Shown here: piece by piece, positions 22,986-30,055 of the stretch
Numbering within the stretch: the first letter of the stretch is position 1
Layout of the letters: every line of letters begins with the position of its first letter
Assembly: GCA_900466745.1 (NCBI GenBank)
Contig: UBNE01000025.1
Span: 1 to 64,000, forward strand
Origin: Hyphomicrobiales bacterium
GTDB taxonomy: Bacteria; Pseudomonadota; Alphaproteobacteria; Rhizobiales; Beijerinckiaceae
Length of the DNA: 64,000 nucleotides
Reading direction: 5' to 3'
The notes under the pieces: model-generated
The model's database searches: none
What the model was told of the DNA's origin: nothing
The model's input: only the letters and a program-made list of their open reading frames with translations
Made by a program: the position numbers and the translations under genes

Positions 22986-23699
22986 GTGAGATACAACGAA
23001 ATTTTCCGCGCGAAGCGGCTTGAAAAGGATCTGTCCCAACAGGCGCTCGCCGACGCGGCAGGGGTCGAGAGAGGGCAGATCACCATTATCGAAGGCGGAA
23101 AGAGACTGCTAACGAATCGGTATTGGGAAAAAGCCATTGCCGTCCTCGGAATCAGCCGCGAGGAGTTTCTAGGCGGCATGACTCAGGAAGAACGAGATTC
23201 CGCGACTGGTAGCGTGGGGCGAAGCCGTCCGAAGTCCTTTGCCGCGGCAGCTACGGCTTTGCCCAACACCCTATTGCGGCACGTCCATAACACCGATTCG
23301 CCCTCGGGACCTCGGCTTATCCCGGTCATGGGGCAGCCTGCGGCCGGGGCCATCGGGCGCCTGGCTATGGGTGAGCCGGTTGAGTATGACGCTTGTCCGC
23401 CGTGGCTCGAGCGCGCGTCCGGCGTCTACTTTCTGGACGTGCCGAGCAATAGCATGGCCCCGCGGTTTCTGCCGGGCGAAAGGATCGCCGTACACCCTGG
23501 CAAGCCATACACCGAGGGCGACTATGTCGTCGTGCAGTACGACGTTGACGGCGAAATAGTCGGCATCGTCAAGCAGTTCCTGCGTTGGGAGGACGACGGC
23601 GACTTGATCTTGGCGCAGTACAACCCCGCCGAGGAAATCCGCATCCCCGGGGACGACGTTCGCGACGTCCATAAGGTTTTTATCCATGGCTTGGGATGA
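22986..23699 (+). CDS. S24-family phage repressor (XRE HTH plus LexA-like peptidase)
   Basis: 237 residues. The N-terminal XRE HTH (about 3-60) includes RAKRLEKDLSQQALADAAGV and RGQITIIEGGKR. The C-terminal S24 domain has a likely cleavage site QPAAGAIG (Ala-Gly), the nucleophile Ser in PSNSMAPRFLPGERI and the Lys in VGIVKQFLRW. It is expected to repress the lytic or excision functions and to be inactivated by RecA during the SOS response. It starts at GTG 22986 with AGGAG six bases upstream. A strong terminator follows at 23741. Candidate operators lie on both sides of the gene. Confidence 0.9.
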   Translation: MRYNEIFRAKRLEKDLSQQALADAAGVERGQITIIEGGKRLLTNRYWEKAIAVLGISREEFLGGMTQEERDSATGSVGRSRPKSFAAAATALPNTLLRHVHNTDSPSGPRLIPVMGQPAAGAIGRLAMGEPVEYDACPPWLERASGVYFLDVPSNSMAPRFLPGERIAVHPGKPYTEGDYVVVQYDVDGEIVGIVKQFLRWEDDGDLILAQYNPAEEIRIPGDDVRDVHKVFIHGLG

Positions 23700-23710
23700 G
23701 CGTTAAAAAC

Positions 23711-23729
23711 GTTATTGACAGCCAATAAC
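23711..23729 (+). promoter_or_regulatory. Inverted repeat GTTATTG-N5-CAATAAC after the repressor gene
   Basis: Perfect 7-bp arms 12 bases after the repressor stop. The sequence GTTATTGACA recurs at 24851-24860. It could be an operator for the rightward small-gene operon, or part of the repressor's 3' end. Confidence 0.45.
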
Positions 23730-23740
23730 CATTAACATAT

Positions 23741-23773
23741 AAAGGCCGCATCGGAAACGACGCGGCCTTTTTT
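23741..23773 (+). terminator. Terminator of the repressor gene
   Basis: AAAGGCCGC ... GCGGCCTTT with a 12-base spacer, followed by TTT; a classic rho-independent structure 41 bases after the repressor stop. Confidence 0.8.
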
Positions 23774-23797
23774 CATGGCCGCAGGGGAGAGCGAGCC

Positions 23798-23917
23798 ATG
23801 ACAGCGACGATCGGAAATCGGTCCTACAAGGCAAAGGAAACCAACGGACGGTACTTTTACTGGTCCCCCCGCGCGCTTCGCTGGCTCCCCATCTCCAAAG
23901 AGAGGGTGTCGGCATGA
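23798..23917 (+). CDS. 39-residue element-encoded protein
   Basis: MTATIGNRSYKAKETNGRYF, then YWSPRALRWLPISKERVSA: basic and aromatic. GGGGAGA lies about eight bases upstream of the ATG at 23798, right after the repressor terminator. Its stop overlaps a following ATG (ATGA). Likely a small nucleic-acid- or protein-binding factor, but no family is recognised. Confidence 0.45.
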   Translation: MTATIGNRSYKAKETNGRYFYWSPRALRWLPISKERVSA

Positions 23918-24090
23918 ACTACGTAATCGCCTCAGACCCGAACGACGTTCGCAACGGCGATGTCTGTAACCACCGCGCACCCAGCGCACAACCGAAGGAA
24001 CCACACAATGAACCGTCGCAAATTCTTCGCAGCCCTCGCTATCGCCCCCGCCCTTCCTGTTGCTGCGGCTACCGCTGCAACGGGTGGTGA
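23914..24090 (+). CDS. Possible 58-residue overlapping small protein
   Basis: The ATG overlaps the preceding stop (ATGA) and gives MNYVIASDPNDVRNGDVCNH. The second half overlaps the next gene in another frame and becomes Arg/Cys/Pro-rich (RSPRYRPRPSCCCGYRC), which looks like an out-of-frame shadow. Only the coupling argues for it. Confidence 0.25.
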   Translation: MNYVIASDPNDVRNGDVCNHRAPSAQPKEPHNEPSQILRSPRYRPRPSCCCGYRCNGW

Positions 24091-24247
24091 GGTGACAGGG
24101 TATTTCATCTCGGAAGCAAAATACGAAGAACTGATGCAGTCTATGGATCAGTTCAAGGGCGATTATATCTCAATCTGCCGCTTGGACGATGCCCTAGCTT
24201 CAGTACGAGACGTGCCGATTACTGAGTCGGAATTCGACGCGCTCTGA
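24008..24247 (+). CDS. Small exported protein with a Tat-like signal
   Basis: 79 residues. The N-terminus MNRRKFFAALAIAPALPVAA has a twin-arginine R-R-K-F-F motif, a hydrophobic stretch and an AxA cleavage site near ATAAT; the mature part (about 55 residues, GYFISEAKYEELMQSMDQFK) is small and acidic. AAGGAA precedes the ATG at 24008. Twin-arginine export of such a short protein is unusual for a phage-like element. Function unknown; it may act in the periplasm. Confidence 0.55.
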   Translation: MNRRKFFAALAIAPALPVAAATAATGGEVTGYFISEAKYEELMQSMDQFKGDYISICRLDDALASVRDVPITESEFDAL

Positions 24248-24253
24248 ACCCCC

Positions 24254-24282
24254 TTAAGGCGGCTGCGCCAGCGCCGCCTTAA
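24254..24282 (+). terminator. Stem-loop after the Tat-like small gene
   Basis: TTAAGGCGGC / GCCGCCTTAA with a nine-base loop, five bases after the stop codon. There is no T-run, so it may be an attenuator, a processing or stability hairpin, or a weak terminator before the sigma-like gene. Confidence 0.5.
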
Positions 24283-24306
24283 TCACCCCCCTTGTTCTGG
24301 TGCCAC

Positions 24307-24840
24307 ATGCCCACTTCCGCAGTTCCCTCCAACGACAACCGCCCCGCAAGCTTCGACCAGGCCCTTGTCGACTACCTCCCTGGCCTGCACGCAGTCGCCA
24401 TCCGCGCTTACCCGAACGAGGAGTCCGACGAACTCGTCAGCGACACGATAGAATACGCCCTGTCACATTGGCAGTCACAGCGCCCCGGCGTCACCATGCT
24501 CACATGGCTCCGGCAGGTCATGAGCTTCATGCGTGCGCGCCGCCGCATCGCAGCCAGCGCCCAAAAGCGTGCCGGTGTTACCGTGCCCCTGGACGACAGC
24601 ATGGCGTCGGTCAGCCCCGACGACACCAACACCGCCCTGCGGCAGGCCGTGGACCCGCTCCCCGAGCGCTCCCGCGCTATCGTCCTTATGCAGGCGGCCG
24701 GGTACACCCTGAACGAAATCGGCATAGCCCACGGCCTCACCCGCGAGCGCATCCGACAAATCAGCCGACGCGCCGTCGAAGCCATGCGGCGCGACCGCTG
24801 CCAGGCCAACGACAACTGGGACAGGCGGTGTGCTGCCTAA
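24307..24840 (+). CDS. Sigma-70-like (ECF-type) RNA polymerase sigma factor of the element
   Basis: About 177 residues. Region 2-like: FDQALVDYLPGLHAVAIRAY, then ESDELVSDTIEYALSHWQSQ and TMLTWLRQVMSFMRARRR. Region 4-like: LPERSRAIVLMQAAGYTLNE, then HGLTRERIRQISRRAVEAMR. The layout is that of small ECF-like sigma factors encoded by phages and rhizobial prophages. No anti-sigma gene is adjacent. It could redirect polymerase to element or helper-phage late promoters. NDN motifs occur near both ends (SNDNRP, ANDNWD). The ATG at 24307 is preferred; the ribosome site is weak. Confidence 0.7.
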   Translation: MPTSAVPSNDNRPASFDQALVDYLPGLHAVAIRAYPNEESDELVSDTIEYALSHWQSQRPGVTMLTWLRQVMSFMRARRRIAASAQKRAGVTVPLDDSMASVSPDDTNTALRQAVDPLPERSRAIVLMQAAGYTLNEIGIAHGLTRERIRQISRRAVEAMRRDRCQANDNWDRRCAA

Positions 24841-24841
24841 T

Positions 24842-24868
24842 GTTATGAATGTTATTGACATTTATAAC
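24842..24868 (+). promoter_or_regulatory. Near-palindromic operator of the element
   Basis: 27 bases with half-sites GTTATGAATGTTA and, on the other strand, GTTATAAATGTCA, starting two bases after the sigma-like stop codon. It is very similar to the dyad at 14584-14611 but with one base less between the halves. Confidence 0.6.
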
Positions 24869-24882
24869 CAGACATGGCATTA

Positions 24883-24917
24883 TTAAGGCGTCGCACTGTC
24901 GCGGCGCTTTAATTTTT
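24883..24917 (+). terminator. Terminator downstream of the sigma-like gene
   Basis: TTAAGGCGTCGC pairs with GCGGCGCTTTAA (two G-U pairs) across a six-base loop and is followed by TTTTT. Confidence 0.75.
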
Positions 24918-24927
24918 GGAGACCGCT

Positions 24928-25029
24928 GTGGGGAGACTGTCGCCGGATAGGTCAATCAGAATCGATGGGAGGGTACCCCTCGTATGTGACGACGGAGTAG
25001 GGCGTGTCCGGACAAATCACCGTCTATAA
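24928..25029 (+). CDS. Possible 33-residue peptide
   Basis: A GTG preceded by GGAGACCGCT opens a short frame (GRLSPDRSIRIDGRVPLVCD...) that ends by overlapping the next gene. The length is too small to judge; only the ribosome-site-like sequence supports it. Confidence 0.2.
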   Translation: MGRLSPDRSIRIDGRVPLVCDDGVGRVRTNHRL

Positions 25030-25231
25030 CGAGGCCGGCGAAGTCGTCACGGGTCCGCACGAGCAGGCGCGGCGGTTGCGGGGCTGGTACGGGCGGGGAG
25101 ATGTGCGGGTCTATGACGAAGAGGGTCGTGCGTGCGCCCGCTGGCCTGCCAAGTCCGATAAGACACCACGCCCGGGCATATTCGACTGGTGCCCGCCGTC
25201 TCTTATGAAGCTTGTCAGGCGTCGTCGTTGA
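25004..25231 (+). CDS. 75-residue element-encoded protein
   Basis: Starts at GTG (MSGQITVYNEAGEVVTGPHE) with GGAG seven bases upstream. The sequence QARRLRGWYGRGDVRVYDEE is short, beta-rich and basic; the C-terminus is KLVRRRR. A strong terminator follows at 25298. No family recognised. It is the last gene before the right attachment repeat. Confidence 0.5.
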   Translation: MSGQITVYNEAGEVVTGPHEQARRLRGWYGRGDVRVYDEEGRACARWPAKSDKTPRPGIFDWCPPSLMKLVRRRR

Positions 25232-25297
25232 TGCGCCTAGCGCATCAACCTATGCGCCGCCACCGATAATTTCGACCTATCGCCATCGACGCATACC

Positions 25298-25321
25298 AAC
25301 CCCGCCTAGTGCGGGGTTTTT
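25298..25321 (+). terminator. Strong terminator at the right end of the element
   Basis: AACCCCGC / GCGGGGTT with a five-base loop (ctagt) followed by TTT: textbook rho-independent signal for the rightward genes. Confidence 0.88.
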
Positions 25322-25566
25322 ATTGGCTAGCCCCAGCGGGTCGACGGCTCACCTTGACCGAGAACCGAACGACCCTGGCCACGGGTTAGGTGCAGTGTGG
25401 CATAAGGCCCACACCCGCACCAACCAAGAACGAACGGAAAACGAGACTGCACACGATTTGCACAGTTTTGCACCGATGTTCCGCGTGCGTTCACGTGCAA
25501 TGTCGTCGCATCTCGCAGCCGGGACTTACCGGCGCGAAACGCTAAGTTATTGATTTGATTGAGAAT
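25322..25566. other. Right end of the element, non-coding
   Basis: No credible gene. Two TTTGCAC words at 25457-25463 and 25467-25473 sit ten bases (one helical turn) apart, and CGTGCGTTCACGTGCAATG follows; such spacing is what one expects of integrase arm-type sites. The last 17 bases resemble the host sequence just left of the left repeat, extending the attachment-site homology. Confidence 0.4.
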
Positions 25567-25644
<78 letters not shown>

Positions 25645-25751
25645 AGGATCGTCAGCCAAATCGCGGGCGTTTGCCGGGGCATGTGCGGCGCGACTTCGTT
25701 GCGAAGCGGCGCCCTGATGCCACAAGCGCGCGGCCGACGCAACCCGCTCTC

Positions 25752-26471
25752 TCAATCGGGCAGCAATAACCGTGGATCGATCCGGAAGAGCCTGCCGTCG
25801 CCGATCAGATGCGCGCTCAGCTCCCGGCCGAACAGGGGCCGGAAGGCCGCATCGCGCAGATTGAGGCCGCCGGCATAGGCACCCATCGCCGGCATCACGC
25901 AGCGCCGCGCCGACAGGGCGAAGCAGCGCCGCCGGATCGCCCGCCCGCGCATCCTGACCTTGGCTGCCGGATGCAGATGCCCGGCGATCTCGCAGCCGGC
26001 CTCCGCCGGGTCCGGCTCGTGGCGCAGCGTCACCCCGGCGAGGCTGAGGCTGACGGCGCTTTCGCCGCCCATGGCCCGGCTGATCGCCGGGTCGTGGTTG
26101 CCGGTGATCCAGAGCCAGTCGCGGCCCTGCTGGAGCAGGCGCAGCGTGGCGCGCGCCTCCGGCAGGAGCCGGGTTTCCGCCGAACGGTCATGGAAGGAAT
26201 CGCCGAGCGCGATCACGCGCGCCGGCCGGTGGCGGCGGATCGCTGCGCCGAGCGCGGCGAGCGTCGCGGTCGAATCATAGGGCGGCAGCATCACGCCGCG
26301 CGCCGCATAGGCAGAGCCCTTCTCCAGATGCAGGTCGGCGACGACGAGGGTGCGCTCATCAGGCAGCCAGAGCGCGCCGGAAAGATCGGGCGCGAGCGCG
26401 AGCCGGCCCAGCATGAAGGCCTCGCGCGTCTCCGCGGGCCTCCTGGCCGGTATCGTGGCCGCCGCCGTCAC
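25752..26471 (-). CDS. pdeM: Ligase-associated DNA damage response endonuclease PdeM (metallophosphoesterase)
   Basis: 239 residues. Calcineurin-like metallophosphoesterase motifs in order: LVVADLHLEKGSAYAARG (D-x-H), VIALGDSFHD (GDxxHD), WITGNHDPAI (GNHD), AGHLHPAAKVR (GHxH). These metal ligands are intact. In the bacterial ligase-associated repair set this phosphoesterase cleaves phosphodiesters or ends during DNA repair together with an Lhr-type helicase. It starts with GTG overlapping the helicase stop (GTGA), so the two are coupled. It is the first host gene to the right of the tRNA-Thr. Confidence 0.9.
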   Translation of the reverse strand: MTAAATIPARRPAETREAFMLGRLALAPDLSGALWLPDERTLVVADLHLEKGSAYAARGVMLPPYDSTATLAALGAAIRRHRPARVIALGDSFHDRSAETRLLPEARATLRLLQQGRDWLWITGNHDPAISRAMGGESAVSLSLAGVTLRHEPDPAEAGCEIAGHLHPAAKVRMRGRAIRRRCFALSARRCVMPAMGAYAGGLNLRDAAFRPLFGRELSAHLIGDGRLFRIDPRLLLPD

Positions 26472-28945
26472 GCCATCGCCTCTTCCGTCAGCATCGCTTC
26501 CGCTTCCGCCAGAATCTCGTCCGCCGCCTCGCCATAGACCGCCTCGCGCCCGATCTCGAGCATCACCGAGACGCCCAGAGGCGAAACATGGTCCAGCGGC
26601 TGATGCACGATTCGGCCGCTGATCCGTGTCAGCATCTCACCCAGCCGGCGAATGTCGAGCAGTCCCGTCGCCGCATCGGCCCGCGCGGCCTTGAGCAGGA
26701 TGTGGTCGGGCTCGTGCCGGCGCAGCACGTCGTAGACGAGGTCGGTCGAGATCGTCACCTGCCGGCCGCTCTTCTCCTGGCCGGGGAAGCGCCGCTCGAT
26801 CAAGCCGCCGATGATGGCGCAGGAGCGGAAGGTGCGCTTCATCAGAGCCGATTCCGCCAGCCAGTCCTCGAGATCGTCGCCGAGCATGTCCTGCGCGAAT
26901 AGCTCGTCGAGATCGAGCGCGCCGCGTGCGATCGCCGCCGTCATGTCGCCAAGCGTCCAGCAGGCCATGCCGTAATCGTTGCAGACGAAGCCGAGCGGGC
27001 GCATCCGGGTCCGCTCCAGCCGCCGCGTCAGCAGCATGCCGAGCGTCTGGTGGGCGAGGCGGCCCTCGAAGGGATAGGCGACGAGATAGAAGCGCCCGCC
27101 GCGTGGGAAGGTCTCGACCAGCAGCTCGCCCGGCTTGGGCAGGCGCGATTTGCGCTGCTGAGCATGCAGCCAGGCCGAAACCTCCTCGGGCAGCGTATGC
27201 CAGAGGCCGGGCGAAGCGAGCATGGCGCGCACGCGGGCGGCGAGGAAGGTCGAGAGCGGGAACTTGCCGCCATCATAGGAGGGCACCTTGGGGTCGGTGC
27301 CGGTGGTGGTGCGCGAGCAGACCGCCTCGTTCTCGATGATGCCCTCGAAGCGCAGCACCTCGCCGGCGAAGACGAAGGTGTCGCCCGGCACCATGGTCTC
27401 GGCGAAATACTCCTCGATCTCGCCGAGCACGCGCCCGCCGCGCGTGATCATGCCGGGCTTGCCCGCACGCGCCCGGCCGAGCCGGACCTTCAACATCGCC
27501 GCCTCGACGATGGTGCCGACATTCATGCGGTATTGCTGGATGACGCGGGCATTGCTGGCCCGCCAGAGGCCGTTCTTGTCCTGCCTGAGCTTGGCGAAGC
27601 GCTCATAGCTCTTTAGCGCATAGCCGCCGGTCGCGACGAAATTGACGACGGCGTCGAAATCCTCGCGGGCGAGGTCGGCGTAAGGGGGGGCGGTGCGGAC
27701 CTCCTCATAGAGCGCATCGGCCTGGAACCCGTCCGAGCAGGCGACGCCGAGCACATGCTGGGCGAGCACGTCGAGCGCGCCGATGCGCGGCGGCGGGGTA
27801 TCCTGCGCCGCCTCGTGCACGGCTTCGAGCGCGGCGCGGCATTCCAGCAATTCGAAGCGGTTGGAGGGCACCAGCAAAGCCTCCGAGGGCTCGTCCATCC
27901 GGTGGTTGGAGCGGCCGATGCGCTGGATCAACCGGCTGGCCCCCTTCGGCGCGCCGAGATTGACGACGAGGTCGACATCGCCCCAGTCGATGCCGAGGTC
28001 GAGCGTCGCGGTGCAGACCACGGCCTTGAGCCGCCCCGCCGCCATCGCCGCCTCGACCTTGCGGCGCTGCTGGGCGTCGAGCGAGCCGTGATGCAGCGCA
28101 ATCGGCAAGCTGTCGTCGTTGAGGCTCCACAGCGCCTGGAAGGCGAATTCCGCCTGCATGCGCGTGTTGACGAAGACGAGGGTGAGCTTGTGCGTGCGGA
28201 TCGCCTCATAGACCTCGGCCATGGCGTGCAGGGTGGTGTGTCCGGCGATCGGCAGGCTGCGTTCGGTGTCGAGGATGCCGATGCGCGGCTTGGCGCCGCC
28301 CGCGACCGTGACGAGCCCGGCCGGCGTCTCGCTGCCGCCGAGATAACGCTGGAGATCGGCCGGCTCGCGCACCGTCGCCGAAAGGCCGACGGTGGAAACC
28401 TGCGGCGCCAGCGCCTTCAGTCGCGCCAGATCGAGCGCCAGCAGGTCGCCGCGCTTGGAGGTGACGAGCGCGTGCAATTCGTCGAGCACGATGCGGCGCA
28501 GGTTTGCGAAGAAGGGCGCGGCGTCGCGATGCGAGACCAGCAGCGCAAGCTGCTCCGGCGTCGTCAGCAGGATATCGGGTGGGCGCTGGATCTGGCGCGT
28601 GCGCTTGGCGGCGGAGGTGTCGCCGGTGCGGGTCTCGATGGTGACGGCCAACCCCATCTCGCGCACGGGTGCTTCGAGATTGCGGGCGATGTCGACGGCG
28701 AGCGCCTTCAGCGGCGAGATATAGAGCGTGTGCAACCCGTCATGCCGGCCCCCGCGCTCGCTGAGCTCGACCAGCGAGGGCAGGAAGCCGGCGAGCGTCT
28801 TGCCGGCGCCGGTCGGTGCGACCAGGAGCGTCGAGCGGCCGGCGCGGGCCTCCTCCAGCAAAGCGAGCTGATGCGGCCGCACGCTCCAGCCGCGCCCGGC
28901 GAACCAGGCCTCGAAGGCGGGAGGGAGCGGGGAGGGGGCGGCCAT
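26468..28945 (-). CDS. Ligase-associated DNA damage response DEXH-box helicase (Lhr-type)
   Basis: 825 residues, the normal size. Motif I LLVAPTGAGKTLAGFLP, Ia ISPLKALAVDI, II IVLDELHAL (DELH), III GLSATVREP, IV LVFVNTR, V ATLDLGIDWGDVDLVVN, VI QRIGRSNHRM. After the two RecA domains come the winged-helix and Lhr-specific C-terminal domains. It belongs to the Lhr-C/ligase-associated set that acts in repair of crosslinked or oxidised DNA. It forms a coupled pair with pdeM; the exonuclease and ligase of the same set lie 2-5 kb away. Confidence 0.92.
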   Translation of the reverse strand: MAAPSPLPPAFEAWFAGRGWSVRPHQLALLEEARAGRSTLLVAPTGAGKTLAGFLPSLVELSERGGRHDGLHTLYISPLKALAVDIARNLEAPVREMGLAVTIETRTGDTSAAKRTRQIQRPPDILLTTPEQLALLVSHRDAAPFFANLRRIVLDELHALVTSKRGDLLALDLARLKALAPQVSTVGLSATVREPADLQRYLGGSETPAGLVTVAGGAKPRIGILDTERSLPIAGHTTLHAMAEVYEAIRTHKLTLVFVNTRMQAEFAFQALWSLNDDSLPIALHHGSLDAQQRRKVEAAMAAGRLKAVVCTATLDLGIDWGDVDLVVNLGAPKGASRLIQRIGRSNHRMDEPSEALLVPSNRFELLECRAALEAVHEAAQDTPPPRIGALDVLAQHVLGVACSDGFQADALYEEVRTAPPYADLAREDFDAVVNFVATGGYALKSYERFAKLRQDKNGLWRASNARVIQQYRMNVGTIVEAAMLKVRLGRARAGKPGMITRGGRVLGEIEEYFAETMVPGDTFVFAGEVLRFEGIIENEAVCSRTTTGTDPKVPSYDGGKFPLSTFLAARVRAMLASPGLWHTLPEEVSAWLHAQQRKSRLPKPGELLVETFPRGGRFYLVAYPFEGRLAHQTLGMLLTRRLERTRMRPLGFVCNDYGMACWTLGDMTAAIARGALDLDELFAQDMLGDDLEDWLAESALMKRTFRSCAIIGGLIERRFPGQEKSGRQVTISTDLVYDVLRRHEPDHILLKAARADAATGLLDIRRLGEMLTRISGRIVHQPLDHVSPLGVSVMLEIGREAVYGEAADEILAEAEAMLTEEAMA

Positions 28946-29094
28946 GCCGGCCGAGGATAGGGGGCTCCGCGGGAGAACGAAAGGGGAATGACGGAACCGG
29001 CGCGCGGCGGCCGCATGGCCGCTGCCAAGCCGGGGCGGGATCGGCGGTTGTGAAACCGCTTCGCCCGCCGCAGATTTGCGGAGGATTGCGGGCG

Positions 29095-29940
29095 ATGTGG
29101 AAGGCGCGGGACCTCATGAACCATTCCGTGAGCGGCGAGCCCTTGCCGAAGCTCGTCCGCCCCGTCGCCGTTTTCGACGCCGGGATCGGCAGCTATGCGG
29201 CGGTCGCGGCCATCCGGCGCCTCCTGCCCGAGCAGGACATCCTCTATTTCGCCGATCGCGCCAGCTTTCCCTATGGCGGCAAGGACCGCGCCGAGCTCCT
29301 CGCGATCCTGCGGCGCACGCTCGGCTACCTCGACGGCTTCGCCCCGGCGGCCATCCTCGTCGCATCGAACGCGCCTTCGATCACGGTCCTGGACGATCTC
29401 GCCGACGTCAGCGCCGCCCCGCTGTTCGGCGTCCGCCCGCCCATCGCGGCGGCGCTCGACCATGCAGGATCGCGGCAGGTGGCCGTGCTCGGCGTGCGCT
29501 CGATGGTCGAGAGCCCGGAGCTGCGCGCCTATGCCGAGGCACAGGCGGGGAGCCGGGCGGGGCAGGTCCGTCTCGTCGACGCCTCGCCGCTCGTGGAGCT
29601 GGTCGAGAGCGGCGCCTTCCTCTTCGCGCCCGACCGGACGCAGGCCGAGGTCGACGCCTTCCTGGAGGCGCTCGACGCGCGCCATCCGGGCATCGCGGCC
29701 TTCACGCTGTCGAGCACGCATCTGCCGTGGCTGCGCGGCTTCATCGAACGGGCGCGGCCCGGGCGGCGGCTGTTCGACCCGCTCGAAGACGCGCTCGCGG
29801 CGATCGTCCCGCATGCGGTGCCCGGCGGCGGCGAGACCCTGGCCCTGGTGACGGAGGACGAGCGCTACAGCGCGGCCGATTTCCGCAGGATGCTCGACCG
29901 CCTCGGGGTCGCCCTCCCGCTGCACACGGTCCGGCCTTAG
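29095..29940 (+). CDS. Asp/Glu racemase (MurI-like) homologue lacking both catalytic cysteines
   Basis: 281 residues. The fold signatures of glutamate racemase are clear: PVAVFDAGIGSYAAVAAIRR, ILYFADRASFPYGGKDRAEL, AAILVASNAPSITV and FTLSSTHLPWLRGF. In true MurI the third and fourth blocks carry the two catalytic Cys (ACNT and GCTH); here both are Ser (about S91 and S207). Racemisation by the usual two-base thiol mechanism is thus unlikely, and it may be an inactive or repurposed enzyme. GGAGG lies ten bases before the ATG at 29095; 29116 is an alternative start. It is divergent from the helicase gene. Confidence 0.8.
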   Translation: MWKARDLMNHSVSGEPLPKLVRPVAVFDAGIGSYAAVAAIRRLLPEQDILYFADRASFPYGGKDRAELLAILRRTLGYLDGFAPAAILVASNAPSITVLDDLADVSAAPLFGVRPPIAAALDHAGSRQVAVLGVRSMVESPELRAYAEAQAGSRAGQVRLVDASPLVELVESGAFLFAPDRTQAEVDAFLEALDARHPGIAAFTLSSTHLPWLRGFIERARPGRRLFDPLEDALAAIVPHAVPGGGETLALVTEDERYSAADFRRMLDRLGVALPLHTVRP

Positions 29941-30055
29941 CGCCTCGGCCCGGGAGGTGGAACGCGGCTTTCGGGAAAAGACGGTGCAAAATCACGGAGC
30001 TGGAGCCTCGGACCGCAGGCGGTGCGCCTTTCCGGGGCCGGGCGGCAAACGGCCT

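Noticed and set aside
25212-25553. A 113-residue rightward frame at the right end of the element
   Set aside because: It runs through a perfect terminator, has low-complexity Ser/Pro/Arg content and no ribosome site or family resemblance.
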